NCBI GenBank assembly: GCA_964548025.1 | Contig: CAZJRI010000003.1 | Location: 1-64,000 of the forward strand | Direction: 5' to 3' | From: JAHRVQ01 sp964548025 | GTDB lineage: Bacteria; Pseudomonadota; Gammaproteobacteria; Pseudomonadales; Azotimanducaceae | Length of the DNA stretch: 64,000 nucleotides | Shown: one piece after another, positions 9,308 through 18,540 of the stretch | Numbering within the stretch: position 1 is the first letter of the stretch | How the letters are laid out: every line of letters starts with the position of its first letter | Position numbers and translations under genes: made by a program | The notes under the pieces: generated by a model | Database searches by the model: none | The model's input: only the letters and a program-made list of their open reading frames with translations | Told to the model about the DNA's origin: nothing

Positions 9308-9310
9308 CCC

Positions 9311-10099
9311 ATGTATTGTGAAGTCAACGGTAATAAAACTTTCTACAGTATCGGCACCGGCAATATCAGAGACGATCAACCAAATGTCGTATTCCTCCAC
9401 GGTGCTGGTATGGATCACAGCGTCTGGGTTCTTCCCGCGAGGTATTTCGCGCGACACGGATATAATGTCTTCGCTTTTGATTTCCCTGGTCATGGGAGAT
9501 CTGACGGCGCCGCCCTGGGTAGTGTCGACGCTATGGCTGACTGGTTAAACGATGCAATGGAAGTTCTTTCCATCGATAAAGCAGCCATTGTCGGACATAG
9601 TATGGGATCGTTAGCTGCACTTAATTTCGCTGCACGATACGCCAACAAGACACGCATCCTGGCGTTACTTGGTACATCCACACCCATGCCGGTTACAAAT
9701 CTGCTACTGGATGCGGCCAAAGAAAACGATCACGACGCCATTGATATGGCCAATACCTGGAGTCATAGCAGTTTCGGACAGATGGGAGGTAACGAGAGCC
9801 CTGGTGTCTGTATGACGATGTCGGGTCAGCGTTTACTCGAGACGACAGATGAGAATGTCTTTTTTACCGATCTGAATGCCTGCAATGAATTTGGTAACGG
9901 GGCTGAACTTGCTGCCACAATTGCCGCTGAAACCCTGGTCATCATCGCAGGCGAAGACAAAATGACAGCACCAGTCAGTGCCCGGGAGGTCGCAAGCCTT
10001 ATTGCGGGAAGCCGCATCAGCCTGCTGGACGGCTGCGGACATTCCATGTTATCCGAACAACCCAACGGGGTTCTCGATGCGCTGGCAACAATAGTCTAG
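9311..10099 (+). CDS. Alpha/beta hydrolase
   Basis: A 262-residue alpha/beta-hydrolase-fold protein. It shows the oxyanion H-G-A-G (residues 30-33), a D-F-P-G-H-G-R-S turn, nucleophile S97 in G-H-S-M-G-S, a probable acid in I-A-G-E-D-K-M, and the catalytic His in C-G-H-S-M-L near the C-terminus. It is too short and lacks the insertions of homoserine O-acetyltransferase (MetX), so I do not assign that role even though it directly follows the MetY-type gene with a three-base gap. Hydrolysis of an ester or similar small molecule is likely. Confidence 0.9.
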   Translation: MYCEVNGNKTFYSIGTGNIRDDQPNVVFLHGAGMDHSVWVLPARYFARHGYNVFAFDFPGHGRSDGAALGSVDAMADWLNDAMEVLSIDKAAIVGHSMGSLAALNFAARYANKTRILALLGTSTPMPVTNLLLDAAKENDHDAIDMANTWSHSSFGQMGGNESPGVCMTMSGQRLLETTDENVFFTDLNACNEFGNGAELAATIAAETLVIIAGEDKMTAPVSAREVASLIAGSRISLLDGCGHSMLSEQPNGVLDALATIV

Positions 10100-10120
10100 A
10101 AATTTGTCAGAGCCAGCGTG

Positions 10121-11677
10121 ATGAAATTCCTATTTCTGGCCTTCTTGTTACTAAGCTGTCAGATTCAGGCCGCTGAGTTTTCGCTCGCCGGAGAATCCTG
10201 GACAGGAACAAAAGACGGACATGGCGTTTTAAGCTTCAAAGGCCTGCCATTTGCCGCACCGCCAGTTGGCAATTTACGCTGGAGACCGCCCCAGGCCTAT
10301 AAACCACGGGAAAGAACAACAGTTGCTGATAAGTATTCACCAGCCTGTATGCAGGGTCCTCATATCGAGAACTGGTATCGTGATCTTGTTCAATCTCTTG
10401 GCGGTGATCGCGCACTCATCGAATCACCGGAAGGGGGATATAGTGAAGACTGCCTTTATCTGAATATCTGGACAAAAGACGCAGATCCCAAAGCCAGCAT
10501 GCCAGTGATGGTCTGGATACACGGTGGTAGCAACAAGGGTGGATGGGCTTATGAACCAAACTATCAGGGTCATCAACTGGCCCGACAAAATGTCGTCGTT
10601 GTCTCTGTTCCCTACAGACTCGGTGTTTTCGGATTTTTCTCTCACCCCGATCTGGTGAAGGAACAATCAGGCAAGGCAGGGAATTACGGGCTCCTCGATC
10701 TCATCGCTGCACTGCGTTGGATACAAGATAATATCCGGGAGTTTGGTGGCGACCCGGCCAATATAACCATTTTCGGTGAATCAGCCGGTGCAACCAATAT
10801 TAACTTTCTGATGGCTTCTGCCGTTGCCAGACCTTTGTTCCAAAAGGCTATCCATCAGAGTGCAGGCTATCAGCACAATCTGACCGGTACGCTTTCGGCA
10901 CTGACCACTGAAGGTGAAAAATTAGCTAACAGCATGAGCGCATCGGGCATAGACTCACTCAGAAAGACAACTGGTCTGGCGCTATTAGTTGCGATAGAGA
11001 AACATATGCCTGACATCAACTTTTCAAGTGTCATTGGCGGTCACGGGCTGGAGGCCTCTCCACATGAGGTATTCGGCGAGGGTAACCAGGCGCCTGTTCC
11101 TCTGATGATTGGCACGAATGCAAATGAATGGCTGATGTATATCGGTGATAACGATTCATTTATGGGGTATCTCGAAGAATATGAGGCAACATCATCCGCC
11201 GCCTCCATTCGAAATCTTTTATCCCATCTCGACAAGTCTTCGATGCTCGACCGGATTGCCAGTGCGCATCAGATGTTATGCCCCTCGATGGATATGGCCA
11301 AAGCCGTGACTGCCTCAAATCAGCACGCTTATGTCTATCACTTCACGCGGGTTAGGCAAGGCCCATACTGGGAGAAAGTGGGCGCCTATCACGGTGCTGA
11401 AATACCCTATATCTTCAACACGCATGATGCCTGGCTTGCGACCAACAAGGTCGATCACAAACTCAGCGGAGACATGCAGCGCTACTGGGTGAATTTTGCA
11501 AGATTCGGCAATCCCAATGGCACGGGCCTTCCGACCTGGCGCAAGTTTAAGGCCGAGGCACCTGCTGTTATGTATCTTGACGATGTCATAGAAATGAAGA
11601 AAGCACCCGATCAGAAACTCTGTCAATTATTAGGATTCAAGACAAAGGGACCGTCTAGACAGGAACACCGGCAGTGA
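10121..11677 (+). CDS. Secreted type-B carboxylesterase
   Basis: A carboxylesterase/lipase type B family protein, about 518 residues. The N-terminus M-K-F-L-F-L-A-F-L-L-L-S-C-Q-I-Q-A is a signal peptide; C13 in L-L-S-C could be a lipobox, so a lipoprotein is possible. The oxyanion H-G-G-S is at 134-137 and the nucleophile S221 sits in F-G-E-S-A-G-A-T-N. The C-terminal His is probably in A-Y-H-G-A-E-I-P-Y. The ATG at 10121 is chosen over an adjacent GTG. It is 21 bp after the preceding hydrolase on the same strand and may end a metY-hydrolase-esterase operon. Confidence 0.92.
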   Translation: MKFLFLAFLLLSCQIQAAEFSLAGESWTGTKDGHGVLSFKGLPFAAPPVGNLRWRPPQAYKPRERTTVADKYSPACMQGPHIENWYRDLVQSLGGDRALIESPEGGYSEDCLYLNIWTKDADPKASMPVMVWIHGGSNKGGWAYEPNYQGHQLARQNVVVVSVPYRLGVFGFFSHPDLVKEQSGKAGNYGLLDLIAALRWIQDNIREFGGDPANITIFGESAGATNINFLMASAVARPLFQKAIHQSAGYQHNLTGTLSALTTEGEKLANSMSASGIDSLRKTTGLALLVAIEKHMPDINFSSVIGGHGLEASPHEVFGEGNQAPVPLMIGTNANEWLMYIGDNDSFMGYLEEYEATSSAASIRNLLSHLDKSSMLDRIASAHQMLCPSMDMAKAVTASNQHAYVYHFTRVRQGPYWEKVGAYHGAEIPYIFNTHDAWLATNKVDHKLSGDMQRYWVNFARFGNPNGTGLPTWRKFKAEAPAVMYLDDVIEMKKAPDQKLCQLLGFKTKGPSRQEHRQ

Positions 11678-11836
11678 TCACTCCGTTTGCCAACTGCCAG
11701 AAAAACCAACAATTGATTTAATTAGTCCCATTGATTAGTTATATTCACCTTACTTGGCTGTAATATTCAGCGATATTTGCATTCTCAATAGCCACAAATA
11801 GAAATTGAATATTAAAATGATGAATGGATCTAACCG

Positions 11837-12742
11837 ATGAGGCAATTGCCCCCGCTCAATGCACTAAGAAGTTTTGAAGCCGCTGCCAGGCACAAGAGCT
11901 TCAGGCAGGCCGCCGAAGAACTTTGCGTTTCTCATTCGGCTATCAGTCATCAGGTAAAACTCCTTGAGGACTACCTGGGAACCCGGTTGTTTACCCGACA
12001 AGCCAGGTCGGTCGCTCTTACAAAAGCAGGAGAATCATACTATCCGATACTTCGCCAGACCTTCGATCAGATAGCTGAAGGCACTCGTGAAATTATGGAA
12101 CCCCATGGCCCAAGTGCTCTAACGATTCAACTCTATTCGACTTTCGCGATCAGGTGGCTGATTCCAAGACTACCCAGTTTTCAGGCAGCTCATCCGGATA
12201 TTCAGGTCAGACTGCAAACATCCCAGAGTGATGTGAACTTCGATCAGGAAGATGTTGATCTGTGTGTCATGATCGGTAAACCGGACAACAGTCAACTGCA
12301 CTATGATCATCTGTTTTCAGCAGAGCTCTTTCCGGTCGCCAGTCCGAGCCTGCTAAGCACGAAGCATCCAATCAAACTTCCCGCTGATCTGGCCAGGCAT
12401 ACACTGCTGCAGGTTTATCCTTCAGCAAGAGACTGGCATGACTGGCTGGCTGCAAACGACCTTGGTGGCGTAATAGACCCGGAAGATGGTCTTCAGTTTG
12501 ATTCCTATGAACTTTCAATTACAACAGCAGTTCAGGGCCAGGGAGTCGCTCTCGCGATGCAACCCTATATCGCCAGGGATCTTCAGGCGGGGATATTGAT
12601 TGACCTGTTTCCTGATAAACATGTGGCCGCGAACGGTGAGTGGTGGTTGGTCTGTCGTCAGGAGAAGTCAGACCTGAAGAGAATCGAACTGTTCAGACAA
12701 TGGATTATCGAGCAGGTTAAACTCGACCCGGATATATCCTAA
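11837..12742 (+). CDS. LysR family transcriptional regulator (GcvA-like)
   Basis: A 301-residue LysR-type regulator. The N-terminal winged helix-turn-helix spans about residues 5-62, with the family pattern L-R-S-F-E-A-A-A-R-H-K-S-F, then A-A-E-E-L-C-V-S-H-S-A-I-S-H-Q-V-K-L-L-E and L-F-T-R. The remainder is the LysR substrate-binding domain. The start P-P-L-N-A-L-R-S-F-E-A-A-A-R-H resembles the GcvA/AmpR-like subgroup. The 3' end overlaps the convergent BCCT transporter gene by four bases. The effector and targets cannot be read, but the transporter or the upstream esterase operon are candidates. Confidence 0.93.
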   Translation: MRQLPPLNALRSFEAAARHKSFRQAAEELCVSHSAISHQVKLLEDYLGTRLFTRQARSVALTKAGESYYPILRQTFDQIAEGTREIMEPHGPSALTIQLYSTFAIRWLIPRLPSFQAAHPDIQVRLQTSQSDVNFDQEDVDLCVMIGKPDNSQLHYDHLFSAELFPVASPSLLSTKHPIKLPADLARHTLLQVYPSARDWHDWLAANDLGGVIDPEDGLQFDSYELSITTAVQGQGVALAMQPYIARDLQAGILIDLFPDKHVAANGEWWLVCRQEKSDLKRIELFRQWIIEQVKLDPDIS

Positions 12743-14247
12743 GAATACTCATCCAGCGTTTTTAACGCAGAAATTGCCAGGAGCAGATAAACCCCAACCA
12801 GGGGCAAAGATGCAACGACTGACGCTGTCTGCAACATTCGGAGTCCCCCCAGAAACAAAAGGGTGACGGGCAGAACTCCAAGCGCAAAAGCCCAGAACAC
12901 GCGATGCCACCTCTCTGGATGATCGTGTTCGCCAAGTGCCCTGCTGGCACCTGCTGCGAGTGTATATGACGCGGAATCATAGGTAGTCGCCATAAAAACG
13001 AGTCCGATAACCGCGATAAATACCAGCAGGAATGATCCCATTGGTAATAGCTCAAGAATGCTGACCAGCGCAGATGACGGACTTTGATCCATTGCTTCGG
13101 TTACAACCGGGTAGATACTGTTTGTTTCGAGATGTAATGCATAATTACCCAGAACAATGAAAAACAATGCACATCCCAGACTGCCCCAACCCAGCATTCC
13201 GAAGATAACAGATCTGACAGTTCTTCCTTCTGATATCTTACAGACAAACATACCAACAAAGGGGCCGAGCGCTATCCACCACGCCCAGTAAAATACCGTC
13301 CAGCTTTCAACGAAGTCACTTCTCTGAAGGGGGTCTGTCCACGTCAGCATCAATACAAAATTCTGTACCACTTTTCCCAGAGAGATGACGCCCATCTCCA
13401 GGATGAATCGGGTCGGCCCGGCAACAAGGACGAAAAGTATAAGCAGAACGGCCAGCACGGCATTAATATTACTCAGCACTTTAATGCCATGGTCCAGCCC
13501 CCTTGAGACGCTGTATCCAATCATTAATGTTGCAATAGAAATGATGACGAGTTGCATCACCAGGCCGTCAGGCATACCGGTCAACCGTGACACCGCCGAC
13601 GCCACGACCGAAGTACCAAGACCAAGCCCTGTCGCTGCCGTGCCCAATAATCCAATAATAAACAAGAGGTCAATCAGCCTGCCTGGCCATTTTTTGGTTT
13701 GCCCCTTTAGAACCGGTTCACAGGCATCACTCAGACGAAGAGAAGGAATCTTTTTTACGTGATAACTCAGAGATAGTGCAACAGCCGGTAAGCAATACAA
13801 CCCCCAACCAACGGGGCCCCAGTGAAATATCCCATAACTCGCCGCCAGCAGAATCGCTTCATCTGATCGGGACTCAACCCCAAATGGAGGGGATACATAA
13901 TAGAACACCCATTCAGCAGCACCCCAGTATATTAACGACGCGCCTATTCCAGCGCAGAATAACATTGCTGCCCAGCTAAACCCCGAATAGGCAGGCTTGC
14001 TGATATCACCCAGCACGACCGAACCGTAGCGGCTCAACGCGATCCCCAGAAGCAGGAACAGAACCCCTCCTGCTGTCACAATATAGATCACGCCGAGGTT
14101 GTTGGTCAGATATTCAAATATCAGATTAATGTTGCTCTTACTGGCATCCGGGAAGATAACTATCGGCACGGCTACCAGCAGCAGAAGACCGATACCAACA
14201 GAAAAAATAAACCAGTCAACTTCCACTTTTTCGTCTTTAGCTTCCAC
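12739..14247 (-). CDS. BCCT family betaine/carnitine/choline-type transporter
   Basis: A 502-residue inner-membrane transporter with about twelve hydrophobic segments. The BCCT signature appears as W-T-V-F-Y-W-A-W-W-I-A-L-G-P-F-V-G-M-F with a following I-S-E-G-R-T-V-R, and an aromatic Y-W-G-A-A-E-W segment lies earlier. The family takes up quaternary ammonium osmolytes such as glycine betaine, choline, carnitine or dimethylsulfoniopropionate. The C-terminal cytoplasmic extension is very short, so osmosensing of the BetP type is unlikely. Start is a GTG at 14247. It converges on the LysR gene with a four-base overlap. Confidence 0.94.
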   Translation of the reverse strand: MEAKDEKVEVDWFIFSVGIGLLLLVAVPIVIFPDASKSNINLIFEYLTNNLGVIYIVTAGGVLFLLLGIALSRYGSVVLGDISKPAYSGFSWAAMLFCAGIGASLIYWGAAEWVFYYVSPPFGVESRSDEAILLAASYGIFHWGPVGWGLYCLPAVALSLSYHVKKIPSLRLSDACEPVLKGQTKKWPGRLIDLLFIIGLLGTAATGLGLGTSVVASAVSRLTGMPDGLVMQLVIISIATLMIGYSVSRGLDHGIKVLSNINAVLAVLLILFVLVAGPTRFILEMGVISLGKVVQNFVLMLTWTDPLQRSDFVESWTVFYWAWWIALGPFVGMFVCKISEGRTVRSVIFGMLGWGSLGCALFFIVLGNYALHLETNSIYPVVTEAMDQSPSSALVSILELLPMGSFLLVFIAVIGLVFMATTYDSASYTLAAGASRALGEHDHPERWHRVFWAFALGVLPVTLLFLGGLRMLQTASVVASLPLVGVYLLLAISALKTLDEYS

Positions 14248-14285
14248 GCTTCGTTCTATCCTTTCTTATCTACCGGTGAGCTGAC

Positions 14286-14855
14286 CTATCCAATCCACTT
14301 ATCTACCGAGGGCGCCTTGAATGACAGCATTGAATCAATCAGATCCCCAGCATCCTCCCTGACGATGAGCATATTCCGATGAACACTCTTCACAAAACGA
14401 TCTTCAACGGTGCGATCAAGGAACAGTATCAGGTCGTTGTAGAAGTTTTTTGTGTTGAGCACCGCGCAGGGTTTCTGATGGAAACCCAGTTGCGACCAGG
14501 TGAGCACCTCAAACAGTTCTTCCACAGTTCCAAGGCCGCCGGGCAACGCAATGAATCCATCGGAAAGTTCCATCATTGCTGCCTTGCGTTCATGCATTGA
14601 TGAGACGACTTTTAAATCCGTCAGATTGCCATGCGATACTTCTTTTTCAACCAGCGCTTTTGGGATGACACCAGTCACCTTTCCCCCAAGACTCAAGACA
14701 GAATCGGCGATTTCACCCATTAACCCAACTGCACCACCACCGTAAACCAGTTCAATTTCACGATTTGTCATTTCACCGGCCAGATTACGTGCAGCTTCAA
14801 TGTATTCAGGTTGACTTCCTGCACTTGATCCACAGTATACGCAGACTCTCTTCAT
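14286..14855 (-). CDS. LOG family protein (TIGR00730, cytokinin-riboside phosphoribohydrolase type)
   Basis: A Rossmann-like protein of about 189 residues. It begins K-R-V-C-V-Y-C-G-S-S-A-G and has Y-G-G-G-A-V-G-L-M-G-E-I-A and the catalytic/nucleotide-binding motif P-G-G-L-G-T-V-E-E, all hallmarks of LOG proteins. Characterised members remove the base from nucleoside 5'-monophosphates. The ATG at 14855 is chosen because the conserved M-K-R-V-C-V-Y begins there; a GTG lies twelve bases further out. It lies upstream of the BCCT gene on the same strand with a 38 bp gap. Confidence 0.93.
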   Translation of the reverse strand: MKRVCVYCGSSAGSQPEYIEAARNLAGEMTNREIELVYGGGAVGLMGEIADSVLSLGGKVTGVIPKALVEKEVSHGNLTDLKVVSSMHERKAAMMELSDGFIALPGGLGTVEELFEVLTWSQLGFHQKPCAVLNTKNFYNDLILFLDRTVEDRFVKSVHRNMLIVREDAGDLIDSMLSFKAPSVDKWIG

Positions 14856-14947
14856 ATAATTCTTCACTTATCTGTCGTTGCTTCTTCTAATCAATCATTA
14901 ACAGAATGTCTTCTGCTGTGAAATAGCTGTCTGATTCAGAGAGCAAT

Positions 14948-16387
14948 TTATTTTTCGCCACCGTCAAGAATCTCCTTTAATGCGCCCAATTGAACCTCGT
15001 AGTTTCGCCAGCGTCCTACAGAATTCTTATATAGAGGTTCGCGTACCTGTTCTGCACTCGGTGTATTGACCGTTCTCTGGGTCTGATGAGGCTTAAGGCA
15101 GGCATCCTCAAAATTAAGGTTGCAGTAGTCCAACAAGGCAGAAGTCGTTTTTTCGGGGCTCCGAATAAGTTCTTCATATGAAATTCTGTGAATTCGACCA
15201 GGCATCAACTGATGCCAATATGCCATCAACTCCTGATAGTAACCATGATACATACCCAGTGATTCGAGGTCCGTTGCATATCCATGGGCATCGTTGAACC
15301 ACTGCTGGTAAATTGACAGGCAGGTATCTTTCGCATCACGTTCGCAATGCACGATTGATGCATTCGGCAACATTGCAAGCAACCAGCCAATTCGTAAAAA
15401 ATTGTGCGGTAGTTTGTCTGTTATTCGACGACTTTGAGGAGATAACATCGCCAGTCTTTCCACATAAAGGCGTGTTGCCGATTGCAGTTCTGAAGCCTGT
15501 AGCTTGTCAATATCCAGGGGAAAGGGTCGATGAGTTTTTGACTGACAGGTTTCTTCGAATAACCTTGAGATATCTACCTCGCCTCCCCCGAATACCTTGC
15601 TATGACTCGCCAGAATCTGTTCAACCAGACTCGTACCAGAACGTGGAAGGCCAAGGATGAAAATCGGTTTATCAGTTTTCAGACAGTCATGTCTGCACCG
15701 ACTAATCAGATCCTCTCCGAGGTGAATTCGATGCCTGTCAAAAAAGGCCTGCTGCTCCCGGTTATCGATTATGAATCCGGCATCCGATAGCTGCCTGCGC
15801 TGATATTTATTCGCTTCGGCTGTATACCGAAAGGACTCCTCGAATTCGCCCCTCTTATCCAGGATTCTACCGAGTGCAAAACCAAGGGCAACTTTCTCCG
15901 ATGGCGGTGCTTCAGAATAGAGTTTTCCAATTTCAACGGGATTACAGTTTTTCGGCGCCACCAGTGCAAGACCGTAGAATGCTTCACCTGAGGGGTAGCC
16001 AAGTTTAACCACGCGACTGAAGTATTCTTCAGCAGCAACCGTATCACCCTCGATTCGTGCAAGGTGGCCACACTGTATCAGGATGCCGGGATCATCAGGG
16101 GTCAGGATCAGCGCACGATTCAGTCGCCTCCAGGCATTAACAGTGTCGAACATCGCAATTTCGAGTTCAGCCATCTGTAACTGTAATTGTGAATCCATCC
16201 GTTTAGTTGAAATTGCGGATTCAAGCTGATTTCTCGCACCCTCGTAATTTCCGGAATCTTTAAGTAGTTGGGCTAGCTGTATCCTCTGTACCGTTGGGTC
16301 CCTGCCTTCCCTTGTCGATTGCCCGATCGCGGATTCTATCAGGGCAATTGATGCACTCAGATTTCTTGCGCCCGAAAAGTCACTCAC
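14948..16387 (-). CDS. TPR-repeat sulfotransferase
   Basis: A 479-residue fusion. Residues about 1-200 are helical TPR-type repeats (for example L-L-K-D-S-G-N-Y-E-G-A-R-N-Q-L). Residues about 240-475 are a sulfotransferase domain with the 5'-phosphosulfate loop I-L-G-L-P-R-S-G-T-S at 244-253 followed by L-V-E-Q-I-L-A-S-H. A C-terminal R-T-V-N-T-P-S-A-E-Q-V-R motif is shared with its neighbour. The family uses PAPS to sulfate a protein tyrosine, sugar or small molecule; the acceptor is unknown. The GTG start overlaps the stop of the upstream paralogue by one base, indicating coupling. Confidence 0.9.
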   Translation of the reverse strand: MSDFSGARNLSASIALIESAIGQSTREGRDPTVQRIQLAQLLKDSGNYEGARNQLESAISTKRMDSQLQLQMAELEIAMFDTVNAWRRLNRALILTPDDPGILIQCGHLARIEGDTVAAEEYFSRVVKLGYPSGEAFYGLALVAPKNCNPVEIGKLYSEAPPSEKVALGFALGRILDKRGEFEESFRYTAEANKYQRRQLSDAGFIIDNREQQAFFDRHRIHLGEDLISRCRHDCLKTDKPIFILGLPRSGTSLVEQILASHSKVFGGGEVDISRLFEETCQSKTHRPFPLDIDKLQASELQSATRLYVERLAMLSPQSRRITDKLPHNFLRIGWLLAMLPNASIVHCERDAKDTCLSIYQQWFNDAHGYATDLESLGMYHGYYQELMAYWHQLMPGRIHRISYEELIRSPEKTTSALLDYCNLNFEDACLKPHQTQRTVNTPSAEQVREPLYKNSVGRWRNYEVQLGALKEILDGGEK

Positions 16388-18384
16388 TAAATCGGATACC
16401 TGTCCAGAACAGCGCCCAGATTCTGCTTCAGTTCATCAAGATAGGGCTCATAGTTTCGCCAGTGATCCGTTGCACCACTATATATAGGTTGACGTACCTG
16501 TTCTGAACTCGCTGTCCGTACAGCCCTTTCGGTTTCATGGAAGTTAATACACGCTTCTTCAAATGGCAGATCACAGTGCGCAAGGAGTTTCTTCACCTGG
16601 GTTTCGATGTCTTCCACAACTTCTTCGTACCGCATGAGCAGTACCTTACCCGGCAGCACCTTGTCCCAATGGTCCATCACTTCTATATAGTCGTGATAAT
16701 AGCGACCAATATTCGCAAGACCGTAGGTAAATGCCTGCCCCTTTGCAAATAGCTGGGTGAAGCCGCTGAAGCAGGAACCCATAGGGTGACGTCTGGCATC
16801 TATTATTTTCGCATTGGGTAGAATCAGGCTAATCAGTCCCACATGCATAAAATTGTTAGGCATCTTGTCAATAAAGTACGGCGAATCCTGTCTCTGAATC
16901 CTGGTTCTATCCAGGTACTCCTGACCCAGATCTTTCAACTGATTTTCGTCCAATTCAGACAGGATTTTTGGATAGAGAGACTCATCAGACCTCTTCTTCT
17001 TTCCCCCAAGTCGCCGGGCTATGGCCATCATGTCAACCAGTTCTTTCGTACCATCAACCAGGGAATGACTCGCGAGGATCTGTTCGAGCAATGTTGAACC
17101 CGATCTCGGCAATCCGACAATAAATATGGGATCTGCCGCAGGATGACCCTGTCGTTCTGTTTTATTAAACATGCTTGAATCGCAGAATTCTTTAATCGAG
17201 GATACCTGGTCTGTTGTTGAGTCAGCCTGGTATCCCTCCAACTCTACTTTAATCCGGTTGCCAAGTTCATAGTATTGAAATGATTCTTTATATTCACCCT
17301 GGTTCTCTAGCGCTTTGCCGAGTGCAAAACACAGATGAAAGAAGTCCTCCTGGTCACCAGACTTCAATTCAAGCTGCTCACGCATTGCCTGGATATCGAC
17401 ATTATCGAATCGATATGTCTTCAGGTTTGCGAGACTCCAGTAGGCATCGCCAAATCCTGGTCTGAGTTCTATCGTTTTGCGATAGTAGTCAATCGCTTTT
17501 GACTGCTCTCCTACCGTTTTAAGTACATGGCCGTATCCAAGCGTAATATTGGCACGAGGTGGAAAGTTCTCGAGAAGATATTGATATGCGGGCAAAGCCT
17601 GATCGAAATCACCAAGCTTTACCAGAATCGATGCGCGTAGCACCAGCAGGGAAAATTTGTCCGGATCCTGCTCCAATAGCAATTCAACCTGTGCAAGTGC
17701 CTGATCCAGTTTTTCTCTCTTGCTCAAAACATTGGCGTAGTTAAGTCGCGCAAGGTTGAAATCCGGTGCCAGTTGCAAGGCTCTTTTTAGCAAATTCTCT
17801 GCATCCTCAAGTACACCGACCTGGATGCCGATATCTGCAAGCAGACGAATCGCGGTCACATTGGTGGGGTTATCCATCAGATACTTGCGACATATCTGTT
17901 CTGCCTGTCCTATTTTGCCTGATCTGAATAACTGAACAGCGCGTACGATCTCAGCATCATGAGATGTCAGTATCAGGAACTGATTAAACGCTTCCCTTGA
18001 CGATGCCTCATCACCATCCACCAGAAACAGTTCCCCGAGGGCTCTCCAGCTATCAGGTAGTTTCTTCTCTACAGACAGCGCTTTCTGCAGGGCTGCTATC
18101 GCCTCATGTACCTGTCCCTGGTCGGCATAGCAGAGGCCCAGTTCCTGGTGCGCTCTTGCGAAATCAGGTGCCTTGCCGACGATCGCTTCTAGCAGATTAA
18201 TAGCTGTTTCTGTCGCACCATTCCTTCGGGTAACGCAGGCAAGTACGTACTGGCTGTTCAACTCATCGGGAAAGAGACGAAGAATCTCATTGGCCTGCTC
18301 TTCCGCAAGTTGCAACTGCCCTTCTGCGAGCAGCGTCAGGGCCTGACTAACTGCCGTTTTCAGATTTCCGGAATTTGCGCTCAC
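16387..18384 (-). CDS. TPR-repeat sulfotransferase (longer paralogue)
   Basis: A 665-residue protein with a larger N-terminal TPR array (about residues 1-390, at least eight 34-residue units with A-x-x-x-x-x-x-A-L patterns) and a C-terminal sulfotransferase domain. The 5'-phosphosulfate loop is I-V-G-L-P-R-S-G-S-T-L-L-E-Q-I-L-A-S-H-S. Its C-terminal R-T-A-S-S-E-Q-V-R-Q-P-I-Y-S and W-R-N-Y-E match the downstream paralogue, so the pair arose by duplication. Start is GTG at 18384. The TPR part probably recognises the acceptor. A TonB receptor gene lies upstream on the same strand, but a terminator separates them. Confidence 0.9.
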   Translation of the reverse strand: MSANSGNLKTAVSQALTLLAEGQLQLAEEQANEILRLFPDELNSQYVLACVTRRNGATETAINLLEAIVGKAPDFARAHQELGLCYADQGQVHEAIAALQKALSVEKKLPDSWRALGELFLVDGDEASSREAFNQFLILTSHDAEIVRAVQLFRSGKIGQAEQICRKYLMDNPTNVTAIRLLADIGIQVGVLEDAENLLKRALQLAPDFNLARLNYANVLSKREKLDQALAQVELLLEQDPDKFSLLVLRASILVKLGDFDQALPAYQYLLENFPPRANITLGYGHVLKTVGEQSKAIDYYRKTIELRPGFGDAYWSLANLKTYRFDNVDIQAMREQLELKSGDQEDFFHLCFALGKALENQGEYKESFQYYELGNRIKVELEGYQADSTTDQVSSIKEFCDSSMFNKTERQGHPAADPIFIVGLPRSGSTLLEQILASHSLVDGTKELVDMMAIARRLGGKKKRSDESLYPKILSELDENQLKDLGQEYLDRTRIQRQDSPYFIDKMPNNFMHVGLISLILPNAKIIDARRHPMGSCFSGFTQLFAKGQAFTYGLANIGRYYHDYIEVMDHWDKVLPGKVLLMRYEEVVEDIETQVKKLLAHCDLPFEEACINFHETERAVRTASSEQVRQPIYSGATDHWRNYEPYLDELKQNLGAVLDRYPI

Positions 18385-18467
18385 TTTTATTGAACTCTAC
18401 TCTTCTGTCACCGCTTCACATCTGAAATCATTCAGGGAAACATCATCAATTTATCAATCTCCGTGCA

Positions 18468-18507
18468 CAAAAAAAACCCATGAGCAATCTGGCACTGCGC
18501 ATGGGTC
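18468..18507 (-). terminator. Rho-independent terminator of the TonB receptor gene
   Basis: Seven-base arms ACCCATG (18476-18482) and CATGGGT (18500-18506) form a hairpin that on the minus strand is followed by a run of eight T. It lies 34 bp past the stop of the TonB receptor gene and before the sulfotransferase operon. Confidence 0.85.
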
Positions 18508-18540
18508 TTATCTGGAAGTAGGGGCTGAATTGACTACCGA

